Shown: positions 17,761 through 28,038, counted from the stretch's first letter. The stretch is DNA of 42,735 nucleotides from Myxococcales bacterium (GCA_013360285.1 JABWCM010000017.1:1-42735); one strand, 5' to 3'. A program made the numbers and translations. Notes: generated from the letters alone by a model not told the origin.

Positions 17761-20705
17761 GGTTGGATCCTTTCCTGGGCCGTTTTTGCAAAACCTGAGT
17801 GTCTTCTGAGCACCACACCGGCCACCGCACGCACAAGCGGAAGAAGAATGGCAATGGTGACCACTGCGCTGACGACCATTGCGGTCGCTGTCAACAAACC
17901 AAAATTACGCATCGGAACGATGGTTCCGAGCATCATAATTCCAAACCCTGCGGCCACCTCTAACGCATTGACCACGATTCCCCAGCCGGTCGCCGACAGT
18001 GACTCACTTAACGCAGCGTCCGCGTCGGCTCCGACGTGGACTCCGTGCCGCCATAGGAGGTGTACCGCATAGTCGATTCCTGTTCCGAGCGCAATCGACG
18101 AAATCATAGACGTGCCTACATCCATTGGAATGTTGAGGGCACCCATGATCGCGAAAACAATGAGCAGCGTAATCCCGGCAGGTACTGACGCCACAAGGGC
18201 AAGCAGGATGCTCTGGAAAAACCACGCCAACGCTGCGACGATAAGGAAAAACGACACCACCAGGCTGAAGGCCTGGTTCCGTTGTACGCTTTGGTTCATT
18301 CCTACGTAGATCATCGGATATCCTCCGATTACCGAGTGAACTGATCGTATGTCTTTGGCGTCTGTGTCGCCTGCCGCAGACCTCGGAAGCACTGCATAGG
18401 GGTCGCGAAGTTCTGCCAACACGGCGAGCACCTGCTCCTGCACGACGGGTTGCGGGCTGTTACCCAACAGTTGCGTTAGTATAGCCGTTTGAGCTTGTAC
18501 GATGTTGTTCTGTTGGATGGAATTTAGGTTTTTGGCTATAAAATCGGCGGCCTTGCGGAGGCCATCGACGTTTTCCTTCTCTTCCTCAGTCGCTATTGCC
18601 GATAACAATGGCAACAGCGTTTCCGACTTCAATTTGTCTTCGACAAGTAATTTAGATGCCGTTTCAGATAACTTTGTGAGGTCTGCATCTTCGTTTATGT
18701 AAACGAGTTCGTCCTCAACAAGGTCGCGATTGAGCTGGGCCAATACTGCGGTCGCCATGGCGTTTGGATCGGCCATGACGGCCTTCGCATTGAGAAGAGA
18801 TGTAATCGATTCCTTAGACGCAATGCCATATCCTGCCGCCGAAAGCAGCCAGCCGAGCATTTCTGCGGCGTTTTCCTGTTCGGTTGCCAGTTGCGAATCG
18901 GTCATCGTTTCACGAGGCACCGCTACGATGTCGCCCGATAATCGGGACGTTTGTCGGGCAAGGGTGGAGGCCAGGGCCGACGCTTTTTTTGTATCGAATC
19001 CGCCCAGACGGACCTGCAGCAGCGCGTGTTTCCATTCTGCATCCACGAGCAGCCGGATGTTGGGATCTTCCTCTACAAGGCGAGACAAAGCTGCCGTTGT
19101 CTGTGGTGATGCCGGCAGTCTTTTTTCCCCGGTGAGCGCTTTGGATGCAAGCGTCATCACGGTCGAAATGGATTGAACGTCGGTGACTCCATTTTGTGCC
19201 GAAATCATCGCTGACAGTTTGTGGATCTGGCGCAAAACGAGTGGGCTTCGAATGTCGCCGGTCACTTCAACCTGCAAAAACAAGGATCCACCGAGTCGTT
19301 TTTCCAGAAAATCCTCAGCCAATACGGGTTCGCTGTCGCTTTCAAAAAACCGACGCGTTTCCATGTGGGTGTCGACCCGGGCAGCGTAAAACGCCGAAAT
19401 CGCGACGATTGCGACGCCGATCACCGTCGCGTGTCGTGGGCGCTGGATGACCCATTCCGGAACGGCCCGCAGCAGGCGGACCGCTCCGTGAGGTGACCTT
19501 TCTTCTTTTTGGGAGCGAAGGGGAAGAAGTATGCAAGCGGATGGTACCACCCAAAGTGTCAGTAAGACGATCATCAGGGTGCCGACGGCCATTGCTAGGC
19601 CGAAATCGCGCATTGGGCTAATGTCCATGACCCAAAATGACAAAAATCCCAGCGCGGTGGTGATGCCGGCCAACAGCACAGGTGGCCCAACTCCGTCCAA
19701 GGCCAACTCAACAGCGGTTTGGCGGTCGGCCACTCCACTGTCAAGGTGTGCAAGAATACGAACCAGAAGATGAATAGAATAGGCGCTACCCAGTGCGACC
19801 AACAGTACCGGCAGTGACGAGGACACCAATGTTAGTGACTGGCCTATCAGGTTCATCATTCCAATTACCCAGATGATGCCCATCAGGACCGACCCAAGCG
19901 CAATAACCGTGCCCCAAAGTGAACGGACGCTCGCGAGGACGATGATCACAATGGCCAGGCACACATATGGAGACAAACGCAGAATATCGGCGCGCGCCCC
20001 ATCTGCCACAAAGGACCCGATAAACGGCGCGCCGCCAAAATGAAACCTCAGGCCGGTTTCGTGTTCGTTGGACATTTTTTGTGTTGTTGCGCGAATCGTA
20101 TCAGCTATCGGCTTGACCGCGTGGCCAGGAGCGATGTGACAAAGCAGGATCGTTGCGTCGCCGTTGGGAGAAATCAGCGATCCTGTGATGTGATCGCGGC
20201 TCAACACACGGGCTTTTAGTTGGGCCATTGCTTCTTGAGATTGTTGTTCGGAGGAGTTTTCGGGCAATTTGCCGACCAAATCGCTAACGATGGTCATTGC
20301 CTCGCCGTCTCCCGCCGCCTCCTCGGCAATATCGCGCAATTCCGTGATGCTAGTCGTGTGAGTAATGCCCTCGATTTTGCCTATTGCTTGGGTCAGGTTT
20401 CGTATGAGGCGCAGCCGTTCGAGCGTGAACAGGTCTCCGGTGGGGGCTTCAACGCCGACAATCGCGATGGACAAACCACCAAATCGTTTGCCCATTTCCT
20501 GGAATCGCACAACTTCCGGGTCACCTTGCGGTAAAAACTGCAACACGTCGTCGTCGTAATGAATCGTTGCAGCAAACGGAGCGAGCGCCACAGTTGCCAG
20601 TACGAGGAGCCCCAGTGTTAGCCGACTTCGGATGATGGCAAACCGCCCAATGGTGCTCGCCAACCGCCGCATGCCTGAATTTTTCGACCGAAAGTCGACG
20701 CCCAC
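17757..20705 (-). CDS. RND superfamily (MMPL/HpnN-like) exporter
   Basis: An inner-membrane transporter of about 982 residues with two copies of the RND half: one helix, a large periplasmic loop, then five helices. The halves carry ALGSAYSIHLLVRI and ALGTGIDYAVHLLWR, equivalent helix-4 motifs where Asp in the second half may relay protons. The periplasmic loops are long (roughly 60-220 and 450-770). The architecture fits the MMPL/HpnN group, which exports lipids such as hopanoids or acylated molecules. The GTG at 20705 is chosen because AAGGAG lies 7 bases upstream; a TTG at 20711 is too close to it. It heads the operon with the LolA-like and barrel genes. Confidence 0.9.
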   Translation of the reverse strand: MGVDFRSKNSGMRRLASTIGRFAIIRSRLTLGLLVLATVALAPFAATIHYDDDVLQFLPQGDPEVVRFQEMGKRFGGLSIAIVGVEAPTGDLFTLERLRLIRNLTQAIGKIEGITHTTSITELRDIAEEAAGDGEAMTIVSDLVGKLPENSSEQQSQEAMAQLKARVLSRDHITGSLISPNGDATILLCHIAPGHAVKPIADTIRATTQKMSNEHETGLRFHFGGAPFIGSFVADGARADILRLSPYVCLAIVIIVLASVRSLWGTVIALGSVLMGIIWVIGMMNLIGQSLTLVSSSLPVLLVALGSAYSIHLLVRILAHLDSGVADRQTAVELALDGVGPPVLLAGITTALGFLSFWVMDISPMRDFGLAMAVGTLMIVLLTLWVVPSACILLPLRSQKEERSPHGAVRLLRAVPEWVIQRPRHATVIGVAIVAISAFYAARVDTHMETRRFFESDSEPVLAEDFLEKRLGGSLFLQVEVTGDIRSPLVLRQIHKLSAMISAQNGVTDVQSISTVMTLASKALTGEKRLPASPQTTAALSRLVEEDPNIRLLVDAEWKHALLQVRLGGFDTKKASALASTLARQTSRLSGDIVAVPRETMTDSQLATEQENAAEMLGWLLSAAGYGIASKESITSLLNAKAVMADPNAMATAVLAQLNRDLVEDELVYINEDADLTKLSETASKLLVEDKLKSETLLPLLSAIATEEEKENVDGLRKAADFIAKNLNSIQQNNIVQAQTAILTQLLGNSPQPVVQEQVLAVLAELRDPYAVLPRSAAGDTDAKDIRSVHSVIGGYPMIYVGMNQSVQRNQAFSLVVSFFLIVAALAWFFQSILLALVASVPAGITLLIVFAIMGALNIPMDVGTSMISSIALGTGIDYAVHLLWRHGVHVGADADAALSESLSATGWGIVVNALEVAAGFGIMMLGTIVPMRNFGLLTATAMVVSAVVTIAILLPLVRAVAGVVLRRHSGFAKTAQERIQP

Positions 20706-20845
20706 ACTCAAACTCCTTGTGATGAGTTAGGTTTCGCGATTGTAGAGACCCAATTCGGGGAGTCAAGGGCGTGCTGAAATGAATTGAACGATGCCGATCG
20801 GAGATCTGCGGAGTCGACGGCGTGCGGCCACGCTAAGTTACTGGA

Positions 20846-22738
20846 TTAAATGTTGAGAGTTTGATCGTCTCCCTTAGAAAACAAGGACTTTCCCATGTCC
20901 AACACGGTGATTCCATCGACTCCCAACGCGCCGGGTGGCGGGGCGTCGCAGGACCCTGCATCAATTCCGTACGCCTCAAGGACGATGTCCAATACCCATG
21001 CTTTCAGAATATTGAAAGTCGATACCGCAACCACGTTATCCTTAATCGGAACAATGGCCGACACATCGGGGTCTGGAAAGCCGTCGGCCATTGTGTAAAT
21101 GGTCAGCGCTTTGTCCATGGTGCGGTCCATTGCCGTCGTAACCCAGTCGGAAGGGTTCCCATCGAGCAGTTCGTCGACTTTTTGTGGGTCTGCCCCGCCC
21201 AACTGGATAACCGCCAGCCCCCCACCGTTACCGGAACAGACGTCAAAACCCCCCACCAACAATGCGCCATCTTCCCTTACCACAACAGCACCCACGTCCG
21301 GGTCAGAAAGACCTGCGCTTTGTTCACGCAGCGTCCAGACGTCGTCGGACGGGTCAAGCGGCGTGTTGGAATCGTTCAACGTAAACAACCCTTGATCGGT
21401 ACCAAGCCATTTGAGACCTGCGTGATCGATCGTGAGCGAATAGACGTATTCCGGTGGATCAAAAGGAAACAACGCCACTTTGGCCCATTGGTCATCGGTG
21501 TGGTCAAACGGGGAGTCGCCTGGGTCGAAGACAGTTAGCGCGTCGTTTGTGGCACCTTCGCCCGTGATGTCAAACGACGCGATCCACACCCTACCCTCGG
21601 AATCCAGTTTGATCGCCGCGATGTTGGCATCGTAGAGCCCCATGGATGAAAAAGAAGTGATCTTGGGCTTACCAAAAAATGGATCGCCGCTGAGTTTTAG
21701 GTAATGCAGGCCAGACAACGTTGCGACATACGCACCGTCGGTGCCCACGGGTTCAATGTCGGTGACCGTATTGGCCAATGCTTTGCCAACGAGGCCGTCC
21801 AAAGTGTCCGGCGTTGGGTTGACCCGGTCTTCACCGCATACAAATGTGGATCCACATGGTGGCAACGAAAATCGAACCCATTGGTCGTCACCGGGATCGA
21901 CTGGGGTTCCTCCATCGTCGAACAGTACAACTCCGCCCCAAGCGGTTCCAATCCACAACCGCCCCACCTCATCTCGGCTCAATCGCAGAAATTCGGGCGA
22001 AAACAAGCTGAAGTCCTTGTCGTATGAAGTCGGATGGTGAATGTCAGCCGGAAACGGCAGGGCAAAGGCGATGTCGTCATTGGGATCCAGCAGGTCTTTT
22101 CCAAGATCGTATGTTAACAAACCTGCGTCTAAAGTTGTGATCCATAGCCAGCGTTCGGACACCACTTCGATGTCGGTTGCATTTAACACCACTTGAAACG
22201 GTGCCGTTATGGTCACCGGGGCCTTGTTGTCTGCGGTTCGCACAACGATTTCCATTTCATGCGGCCCTTCGACCAATGGCGCCGTGTTGACGTTAAAAAA
22301 CGCGGTTTGCGGAGACCCCGGTGTGGGCTTTTGCATTACCTGCAAGCCGTCGTCAATCGTCATTAGAATATCCTTCAAACTACCGGCATGGTTAACCGTG
22401 ACCTTTATTTCGTGATGTGCATATTTGAACAAGTTGTTGTCGGTCGTGGACAAGATTGTGGAGTAACCAGTGGCCATGGTGGACGATGGGTACACCACCC
22501 GGCCAAGGGTAGACACGATCTCAATTGTAATGTCGGAAGGGGAGAGCACATTGGTTGATGTGGTATCAACACCAGTGTTTTTCGAATCCGGATGTGTTTC
22601 GGTGTTGATCTGGGTGTCTGATAAATCCAGATCCCCTTGCCAGACGCATCCGATCGTTCCCGTAGTGCCCCAAACGATGAGCACACTAGCCAGATACTTT
22701 CTTGCATTCAAACAAGTTGTAGGAAGTTGACCGCGCAT
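20846..22738 (-). CDS. Lipoprotein with propeller-like repeats
   Basis: A 630-residue lipoprotein. The start follows GGAGG; the signal peptide ends with lipobox GTIGC. An N-terminal beta-sandwich-like domain (about 60-195) precedes repeated units containing GRLWIGTAWGGVVLFDDGG, GRVWIASFD, GLKWLGTDQGLFTLND and DGALLVGGFD. These look like the beta-propeller units of two-component-regulator propeller domains, and a DDQW motif recurs between blades. No kinase or output domain follows, so it is probably an extracytoplasmic binding or structural protein. It lies 140 bases upstream of the RND operon on the same strand and may share its promoter. Confidence 0.8.
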   Translation of the reverse strand: MRGQLPTTCLNARKYLASVLIVWGTTGTIGCVWQGDLDLSDTQINTETHPDSKNTGVDTTSTNVLSPSDITIEIVSTLGRVVYPSSTMATGYSTILSTTDNNLFKYAHHEIKVTVNHAGSLKDILMTIDDGLQVMQKPTPGSPQTAFFNVNTAPLVEGPHEMEIVVRTADNKAPVTITAPFQVVLNATDIEVVSERWLWITTLDAGLLTYDLGKDLLDPNDDIAFALPFPADIHHPTSYDKDFSLFSPEFLRLSRDEVGRLWIGTAWGGVVLFDDGGTPVDPGDDQWVRFSLPPCGSTFVCGEDRVNPTPDTLDGLVGKALANTVTDIEPVGTDGAYVATLSGLHYLKLSGDPFFGKPKITSFSSMGLYDANIAAIKLDSEGRVWIASFDITGEGATNDALTVFDPGDSPFDHTDDQWAKVALFPFDPPEYVYSLTIDHAGLKWLGTDQGLFTLNDSNTPLDPSDDVWTLREQSAGLSDPDVGAVVVREDGALLVGGFDVCSGNGGGLAVIQLGGADPQKVDELLDGNPSDWVTTAMDRTMDKALTIYTMADGFPDPDVSAIVPIKDNVVAVSTFNILKAWVLDIVLEAYGIDAGSCDAPPPGALGVDGITVLDMGKSLFSKGDDQTLNI

Positions 22739-22849
22739 GATTACCTCCGTCGTTGTTTTTCACCGCGTCGTCAGGTTCTATACCTGTGCAGACACCGTGC
22801 CAGTCGGCAGCGGCAATGGAGGATGATCGTTCCGGGCGAGAATATCCGA

Positions 22850-23623
22850 TTATTCGTGTGTCGCTGCGGCGGCGGGTTGGCTGATGACGAAGATACCGGT
22901 TGGGGTCGCCGATGTTTCTTTGCGATTGGAACGGGTGGTCTGGCCATAAAACTCCGACCACCACAGCGCGGCTTGCCACAAAGCCTCCGGACAGGTGGCT
23001 GACGAGTCGGATCCCGGAGTGACGTCACATCGAGCTTGGCCAAATGCCTGCTCCACAAGGGCCGCACTTGGGATTGCATGCCCTCGCAGCAACGGATTTG
23101 TGTTTCCGTGGGCACCCCAAGCGTATCCAAGCCACTCAACAAGTGGGCTGATCAGATCTACGACTAACCGGGCTTTCCTGAGTATTTCGATACCAGCGAC
23201 AACCTCTTTCGGATCGGCGCCGGGAAAACGCAGAAATGCGATGTTCGGATAACGTGCTGCCGAGTCGTAGTCCGCCAATGCAACCCGTGCAATACCGTTT
23301 CGGGCGGTACACGCGTGAAAACCGTCAACGGGTTCAATCGAAGCTTCCCACACCCACGCCACGGCTTTTTTGGATGTAGATGGGACCACGATAGCGGCGT
23401 GGCTCCAGAAGCTCGGAAACATGTCGATCCGCATGTGACTTTGCGCTGCTCTTAGACGAAAGCTCGTTAAGTTACATCCGCCGACGAGTAACACGGTGAC
23501 GCCTTTGATGGGTTCGGGGTGAACTCGCTGAAACCATGCTATGTTAGACTCCCCTTCTAAGCGTGCATGTTCAACAATGGCCGGGTTTCGTGTGGCTTTG
23601 GGTGAGAGACGTACTGGCATCAT
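22850..23623 (-). CDS. YiiX/NlpC-P60-like (permuted papain fold) protein, catalytic Cys apparently missing
   Basis: A 257-residue protein without a signal peptide. KGVTVLLVGG, then FWSHAAIVVP (His75) and VWEAS (Glu93), resemble the His-containing half of permuted papain-like YiiX/NlpC-type enzymes. The later segment HAIPSAALVEQAFG aligns with the usual 'CSelVa.A' helix, but Pro185 stands where the nucleophilic Cys is expected. It would then be a non-hydrolytic binder, or the alignment is off. A ribosome site AAAAGG lies 8 bases before the start. The PhoD-like gene ends 24 bases upstream on the same strand, so both are likely co-transcribed. The family call is tentative. Confidence 0.5.
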   Translation of the reverse strand: MMPVRLSPKATRNPAIVEHARLEGESNIAWFQRVHPEPIKGVTVLLVGGCNLTSFRLRAAQSHMRIDMFPSFWSHAAIVVPSTSKKAVAWVWEASIEPVDGFHACTARNGIARVALADYDSAARYPNIAFLRFPGADPKEVVAGIEILRKARLVVDLISPLVEWLGYAWGAHGNTNPLLRGHAIPSAALVEQAFGQARCDVTPGSDSSATCPEALWQAALWWSEFYGQTTRSNRKETSATPTGIFVISQPAAAATHE

Positions 23624-23647
23624 GGGCGCAACCTTTTGGGATTCGGG

Positions 23648-25006
23648 TTAAAAAAAATCGATTGCATCGAGTTTAACGGGTTTATGAGTGGGATCGGTCG
23701 GCCAATATGTGGGTGTCGCCCGAAATCCACCTTGAATTTGTACGATTTCCAAAACAAGGGAGTGGTTTTCCAACAACGGCGTGGTCGACTTGACCGCTGT
23801 CGGCGATGTTCCCGCGACGGCGCGGGGCGGAAACCGCGTCGACGCAGGTTGCGGTTGGTGGGTGTGTCCCTGGCACAACGACAGGGGGGACGATACCAGT
23901 TCGACCATACGAGACCGCCACCCACTCGTGCGGCTCATCCTTGCCGCATGAATATCTCCCGATAAGATAAGAACGTCGTGCGGAGCGTAGTATAAGGCTT
24001 CAGCAAGTTCGGGAAAATCGTCAAGGTCAACGATGCCGGCGTCTTTGAAGTTCTGTTGGAGCCATCCGACGGATCGTTCAAAGATCGGCTGCGACAACAC
24101 CAAAATCCCGGGTCCTTTTAGCCGTCCGAGCCATCCCGTAATCGCCCGTAATTGTTTGGGGTTGTGTGAGATATCTTTTGTACGAAAGATACGACCATCA
24201 ATAGAACGAATTTCCACCGAACCGGGGTGTCCTGGCGTACCTACGGTGATTTCTCCTAATTTGGGTTCTCCATTAAACGTCTGAAACGCTCCAAAAAGTG
24301 CCTGCGCCGAAGCACGCCATTGTTTACGCCCAGCCGACGTCCACGTATTGGATGCGATAGCGGTGGCAAATGGATAGTTGTTCCACCATTCATGATCATC
24401 GGAAACGAACAGATTTGCGCCCCAACGTAAATAGCTCCCAAATCCAGTGGTGATATCGTCGCCGCCTTGGGTCCAATTCAGCCAATATTTATCAAAAAGT
24501 GCCGAAAAGAGGTGTTGTGGGTTGGACGGGAGGTCCTGCTGGACTGGAAGATCAAGATAAACCTGATCTCCGCACAAAAATTTGACATGGGGTAACAAAT
24601 CCGCGGGAGCCCGCCGTGTGATGGACCCAGCTTGACCCGTACGATCTCGTGCGAGGTAAAAACACGAGCTGAGCCCGATAACCAAGGGTGGCTCCTGACT
24701 CGTTGGAAGAGTGAGCGGCATCGTGCGAATTCGGGCCGCTGCTCCGTAGGCAGCTCCGGCTTCGTCTTGTTTTGCGCGGAACAAGTACCGGGTATTCGGT
24801 TTGAGCCCCCCCATTTTTACACGACCCACAAACGTCGGTTTGTCTAATGTGGGCAATACATCCCAGGTGGCAGGAAGAACAAGCTCCGCATCCGTGCCGG
24901 CTCCAAACACTGATAAACGTACTCGTGGTGGTGGCTGGGTCGTGCGTCTTTCGGCAAACCAAATCTCGGTGCTGGTTGTCGTTGCTTGGTGCGGAATCAG
25001 TAACAT
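23648..25006 (-). CDS. PhoD-like metallophosphatase
   Basis: A 452-residue protein of the alkaline phosphatase D/PhoD-like metallophosphoesterase family. An N-terminal beta-sandwich (about 10-95) ends in LKPNTRYLFRAKQD. The catalytic domain carries metal ligands CGDQVYLD (D147), VSDDHEWWNN (D203-H205) and LSGDIHAAR (D351, H353). No signal peptide is present, so it is probably cytosolic, unlike secreted Tat-dependent PhoD. The natural substrate is unknown; the family cleaves phosphodiesters and monoesters. It diverges from valS and precedes the papain-like gene by 24 bases. Confidence 0.88.
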   Translation of the reverse strand: MLLIPHQATTTSTEIWFAERRTTQPPPRVRLSVFGAGTDAELVLPATWDVLPTLDKPTFVGRVKMGGLKPNTRYLFRAKQDEAGAAYGAAARIRTMPLTLPTSQEPPLVIGLSSCFYLARDRTGQAGSITRRAPADLLPHVKFLCGDQVYLDLPVQQDLPSNPQHLFSALFDKYWLNWTQGGDDITTGFGSYLRWGANLFVSDDHEWWNNYPFATAIASNTWTSAGRKQWRASAQALFGAFQTFNGEPKLGEITVGTPGHPGSVEIRSIDGRIFRTKDISHNPKQLRAITGWLGRLKGPGILVLSQPIFERSVGWLQQNFKDAGIVDLDDFPELAEALYYAPHDVLILSGDIHAARMSRTSGWRSRMVELVSSPLSLCQGHTHQPQPASTRFPPRAVAGTSPTAVKSTTPLLENHSLVLEIVQIQGGFRATPTYWPTDPTHKPVKLDAIDFF

Positions 25007-25276
25007 AACAGAACCCGTGCATACGCCAAAGCAGATAAGCTCTGGGAACTCCGAAGATCGCGTGTCTCAAGCCTCGACCGGCAGTCGAATCATTGGTTCA
25101 CCGTACCACATGAACTGGATTGCGCCAACGTGCTCTCGTTGGGAGTTTCCGGGATTGGTTCCTTTGGATCTTTGGTGCATACTCTTTCACCTTCGTGTGG
25201 TTTGGATTGGAGCATGTGCTTCCAGTCTGTGGATTGTTGTGCGGCAATACGAAACAAATCGTCTCTGGAGCGTGGC

Positions 25277-28030
25277 ATGAACATGGAAATGCCTTCCCGT
25301 TTTGAAGCGGGTGCGATCGAAAACAAATGGTACCAGTTCTGGGAGGAGTCAGGCGTGTTTGCACCGGCAAAAGCCGAAGGCAGAAAGCCGTTTGCGATCA
25401 TGATGCCTCCGCCTAATGTAACTGGCGCTCTGCACATGGGACATGCGCTCAACAACACGTTGCAGGATATCGTCGCTCGTTTCAAACGAATGCAAGGATT
25501 TTGTGTGTTGTGGCAACCCGGGACGGATCACGCGGGAATTGCGACGCAGGCTGTTGTTGAAAAAAAGCTGTGGCTGGAGCAGGGCAAAAGCCGTGAAGCG
25601 ATGGGGCGGGAGGCATTTGTTGCGGAAGTCTGGAAGTGGAAAGAGCAGTACGGCAGCACCATTTTGAATCAACTTCGGCGACTTGGTTGTAGTGCTGATT
25701 GGAGTCGGACCCGATTTACGCTGGATGCCGGGCTATCGTTGGCGGTTCGGGAAAGTTTTGTTCGTCTTTGGGAACGTGGCCTCATTTATCGCGGAGCGCG
25801 GTTGATTAACTGGGACTGTAAGTTACAGACCGCGGTAAGTGACGACGAAATCGAACAAAGCGAAATCAAAGGCCACCTCTGGTACATTCGATATAACGTT
25901 TCAGGACAACCTGGGCGGTATGTGGTTGTGGCAACCACCCGTCCAGAAACCATGTTTGGTGATACCGCCGTGGCGGTGCACCCCGAGGATGAACGTTATG
26001 CGGATCTGATCGGAAACAGCGTTATCTTACCGATTATCGGGCGTGAGCTGCCTGTGATTGCTGATCCGTCGGTCGAAAAAGAATTTGGAACCGGTGCGGT
26101 AAAAGTGACCCCGGGCCATGATCCCAACGACTATGAACGTGGCCAACGTTTTGGTTTGCCTCTCGTCAACGTGCTCAACAAAGATGGTACTTTGAACGAA
26201 AACGCGGGAAAATATCACGGTATTGAGCGACTAAAGGCACGCCCGCAGCTTGTCGAAGAGCTAAAAGCGCTTGGTTTGCTGGAAAAGATTGAAGACCACG
26301 TTCACAACGTGCCCCATAGCGACCGTTCCAAAACCCCTATCGAGCCCTTGGTGTCCGAGCAGTGGTTTGTTGCCATGCAACAATTGGCGGCGCCGGCGAT
26401 TGCCGCGGTAAAACCCAACGAAGAGGGAGTTAGAGAAATCCGATTTGTGCCGGAGCGGTGGGAATCGGTTTATTTACAATGGCTTGAAAACGTTAAGGAT
26501 TGGTGCATCAGTCGCCAATTATGGTGGGGCCACCGAATTCCGGTTTGGTACGACGAAGACGGGGAATCTGTTGCTTTACGTGAAGATCCCGGTCACGGGG
26601 CGGTGCACCCGAAAACCGGCAAGCCACTTGTAAGGCAGGATGAAGATGTGTTGGACACGTGGGCGTCAAGCTGGCTGTGGCCGTTTTCAACTTTGGGATG
26701 GCCAGAGGACACACCGGATCTGGAGTATTTTTATCCAACCGGATTCTTATCGACCGACCGAGGAATCATTTACCTTTGGGTTGCGCGTATGGTTATGGCC
26801 AGCTATGCGTTCCTCGACAAAAAACCGTTTGAGGTCGTCAATATCCACGCCACGGTTCTGGATGAGCATGGGCGCCGGATGTCGAAGTCGTTGGGGAATG
26901 GTATCGATCCTATCGAAATGATCGATACCTGGGGTGTGGATGCAGTGCGGTTGACATTGCCTTTGCTGACAAATGAAGGACAGGACATCAAGCTGGCCGC
27001 CACGCGGTTTGAAATGGGGCGGAATTTTTGTAATAAGCTGTGGAATGCGTGTCGTTTTGCGTTAAGCAACCTCGAAGGATTTGTGGAAACCTTTCGGTCG
27101 TTGCCGCCTGGGCAGCAGGAGTCGTTGCGTCTTGGGCAAGTCACTGCGCTGGAGGATCGATACATCGAAGGAAAACTGGCGGCGGTGGCCACGCGGGTGA
27201 CAATTGGTCTTGAGCAATTCAAGTTTAATGAGTTCGGCCAGACGCTTTATCGGTATGTTTGGGATGAATTTTGTGACTGGTATCTCGAGATCATCAAACC
27301 CCGTCTTTATGACGGAAAAGGTGGCAGCCTGAGTAAGTTAACGGCTCAGGTTGTGTTGATACGGCAAATCGACGTTATTTTACGGATGCTGCATCCTTAC
27401 GTTCCGTTTATCACGGAAGAGATTTGGCAAAACCTGCGCCCGGCATTGGCCACGTTGTGCGGTGAGACCTTGCCTGTGTCGCTTGCCGTTGCGCCGTGGC
27501 CGGCCCCCGTTGCGCCGGCTGGCCTCAGTGGCGTGGATGAACGGTTTGAGTTTCTTCGTGAAGTGGTGCGTGGAATTCGTAATATTCGATCCGAACACAA
27601 TCTTGACAGAAAAACGGAATTACATGCTGCTGTACGCACTGGTGATGCTGCTACCGCCAGCTTGTTGGGGCCAGACGAGGTGTCGATCATTTGCCATTTG
27701 GTTAGGTTGTCACATCTGGACGTCTCTCCGGAACTACCGCGACCTAAAGCCGCGGCGACGTTTGCATTGGGAAGTGGCAGCGAAGTGTATGTGAGTCTAG
27801 CGGGGCTGATCGATTTTGCAATGGAGATCAAGAGACTACAGCAAAGCCGAGCAAAGGCGGCAGAAGCGTTGGAGAAGACCGAAGCGAAGTTACGTAACGA
27901 AAGTTATGTGCAGAAAGCGCCTGCCGAGGTAGTCCAAAAGGACCGGGACCGCTGTATTGAGCTGAAAGACGAATTGCTTCGTACAGACAAACATATTGCC
28001 GAACTGGTTGTATTGTCGGAGGAGGGTTGA
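25277..28030 (+). CDS. valS: Valyl-tRNA synthetase
   Basis: A class Ia aminoacyl-tRNA synthetase of 917 residues that charges tRNA-Val. The HIGH motif appears as HMGH (53-56, in PPPNVTGALHMGHALNN) and the KMSKS motif as RMSKS (about 534-538). The editing domain contains TTRPETMFGDTAVAVHP. A C-terminal coiled coil begins near IDFAMEIKRLQQSRAKAAEALEKTE, as in other ValS. The start at 25277 has GGAG six bases upstream; in-frame ATGs at 25283 and 25289 are possible, and an ATG at 25130 would add 49 atypical residues. It ends immediately before the alpha/beta hydrolase gene. Confidence 0.98.
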   Translation: MNMEMPSRFEAGAIENKWYQFWEESGVFAPAKAEGRKPFAIMMPPPNVTGALHMGHALNNTLQDIVARFKRMQGFCVLWQPGTDHAGIATQAVVEKKLWLEQGKSREAMGREAFVAEVWKWKEQYGSTILNQLRRLGCSADWSRTRFTLDAGLSLAVRESFVRLWERGLIYRGARLINWDCKLQTAVSDDEIEQSEIKGHLWYIRYNVSGQPGRYVVVATTRPETMFGDTAVAVHPEDERYADLIGNSVILPIIGRELPVIADPSVEKEFGTGAVKVTPGHDPNDYERGQRFGLPLVNVLNKDGTLNENAGKYHGIERLKARPQLVEELKALGLLEKIEDHVHNVPHSDRSKTPIEPLVSEQWFVAMQQLAAPAIAAVKPNEEGVREIRFVPERWESVYLQWLENVKDWCISRQLWWGHRIPVWYDEDGESVALREDPGHGAVHPKTGKPLVRQDEDVLDTWASSWLWPFSTLGWPEDTPDLEYFYPTGFLSTDRGIIYLWVARMVMASYAFLDKKPFEVVNIHATVLDEHGRRMSKSLGNGIDPIEMIDTWGVDAVRLTLPLLTNEGQDIKLAATRFEMGRNFCNKLWNACRFALSNLEGFVETFRSLPPGQQESLRLGQVTALEDRYIEGKLAAVATRVTIGLEQFKFNEFGQTLYRYVWDEFCDWYLEIIKPRLYDGKGGSLSKLTAQVVLIRQIDVILRMLHPYVPFITEEIWQNLRPALATLCGETLPVSLAVAPWPAPVAPAGLSGVDERFEFLREVVRGIRNIRSEHNLDRKTELHAAVRTGDAATASLLGPDEVSIICHLVRLSHLDVSPELPRPKAAATFALGSGSEVYVSLAGLIDFAMEIKRLQQSRAKAAEALEKTEAKLRNESYVQKAPAEVVQKDRDRCIELKDELLRTDKHIAELVVLSEEG

Positions 28031-28038
28031 GCCCGTCC

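Noticed and set aside
25007..25276. T-box or other leader upstream of valS
   Set aside because: No T-box sequence, specifier loop or antiterminator was seen, and such leaders are rare in this kind of bacterium.
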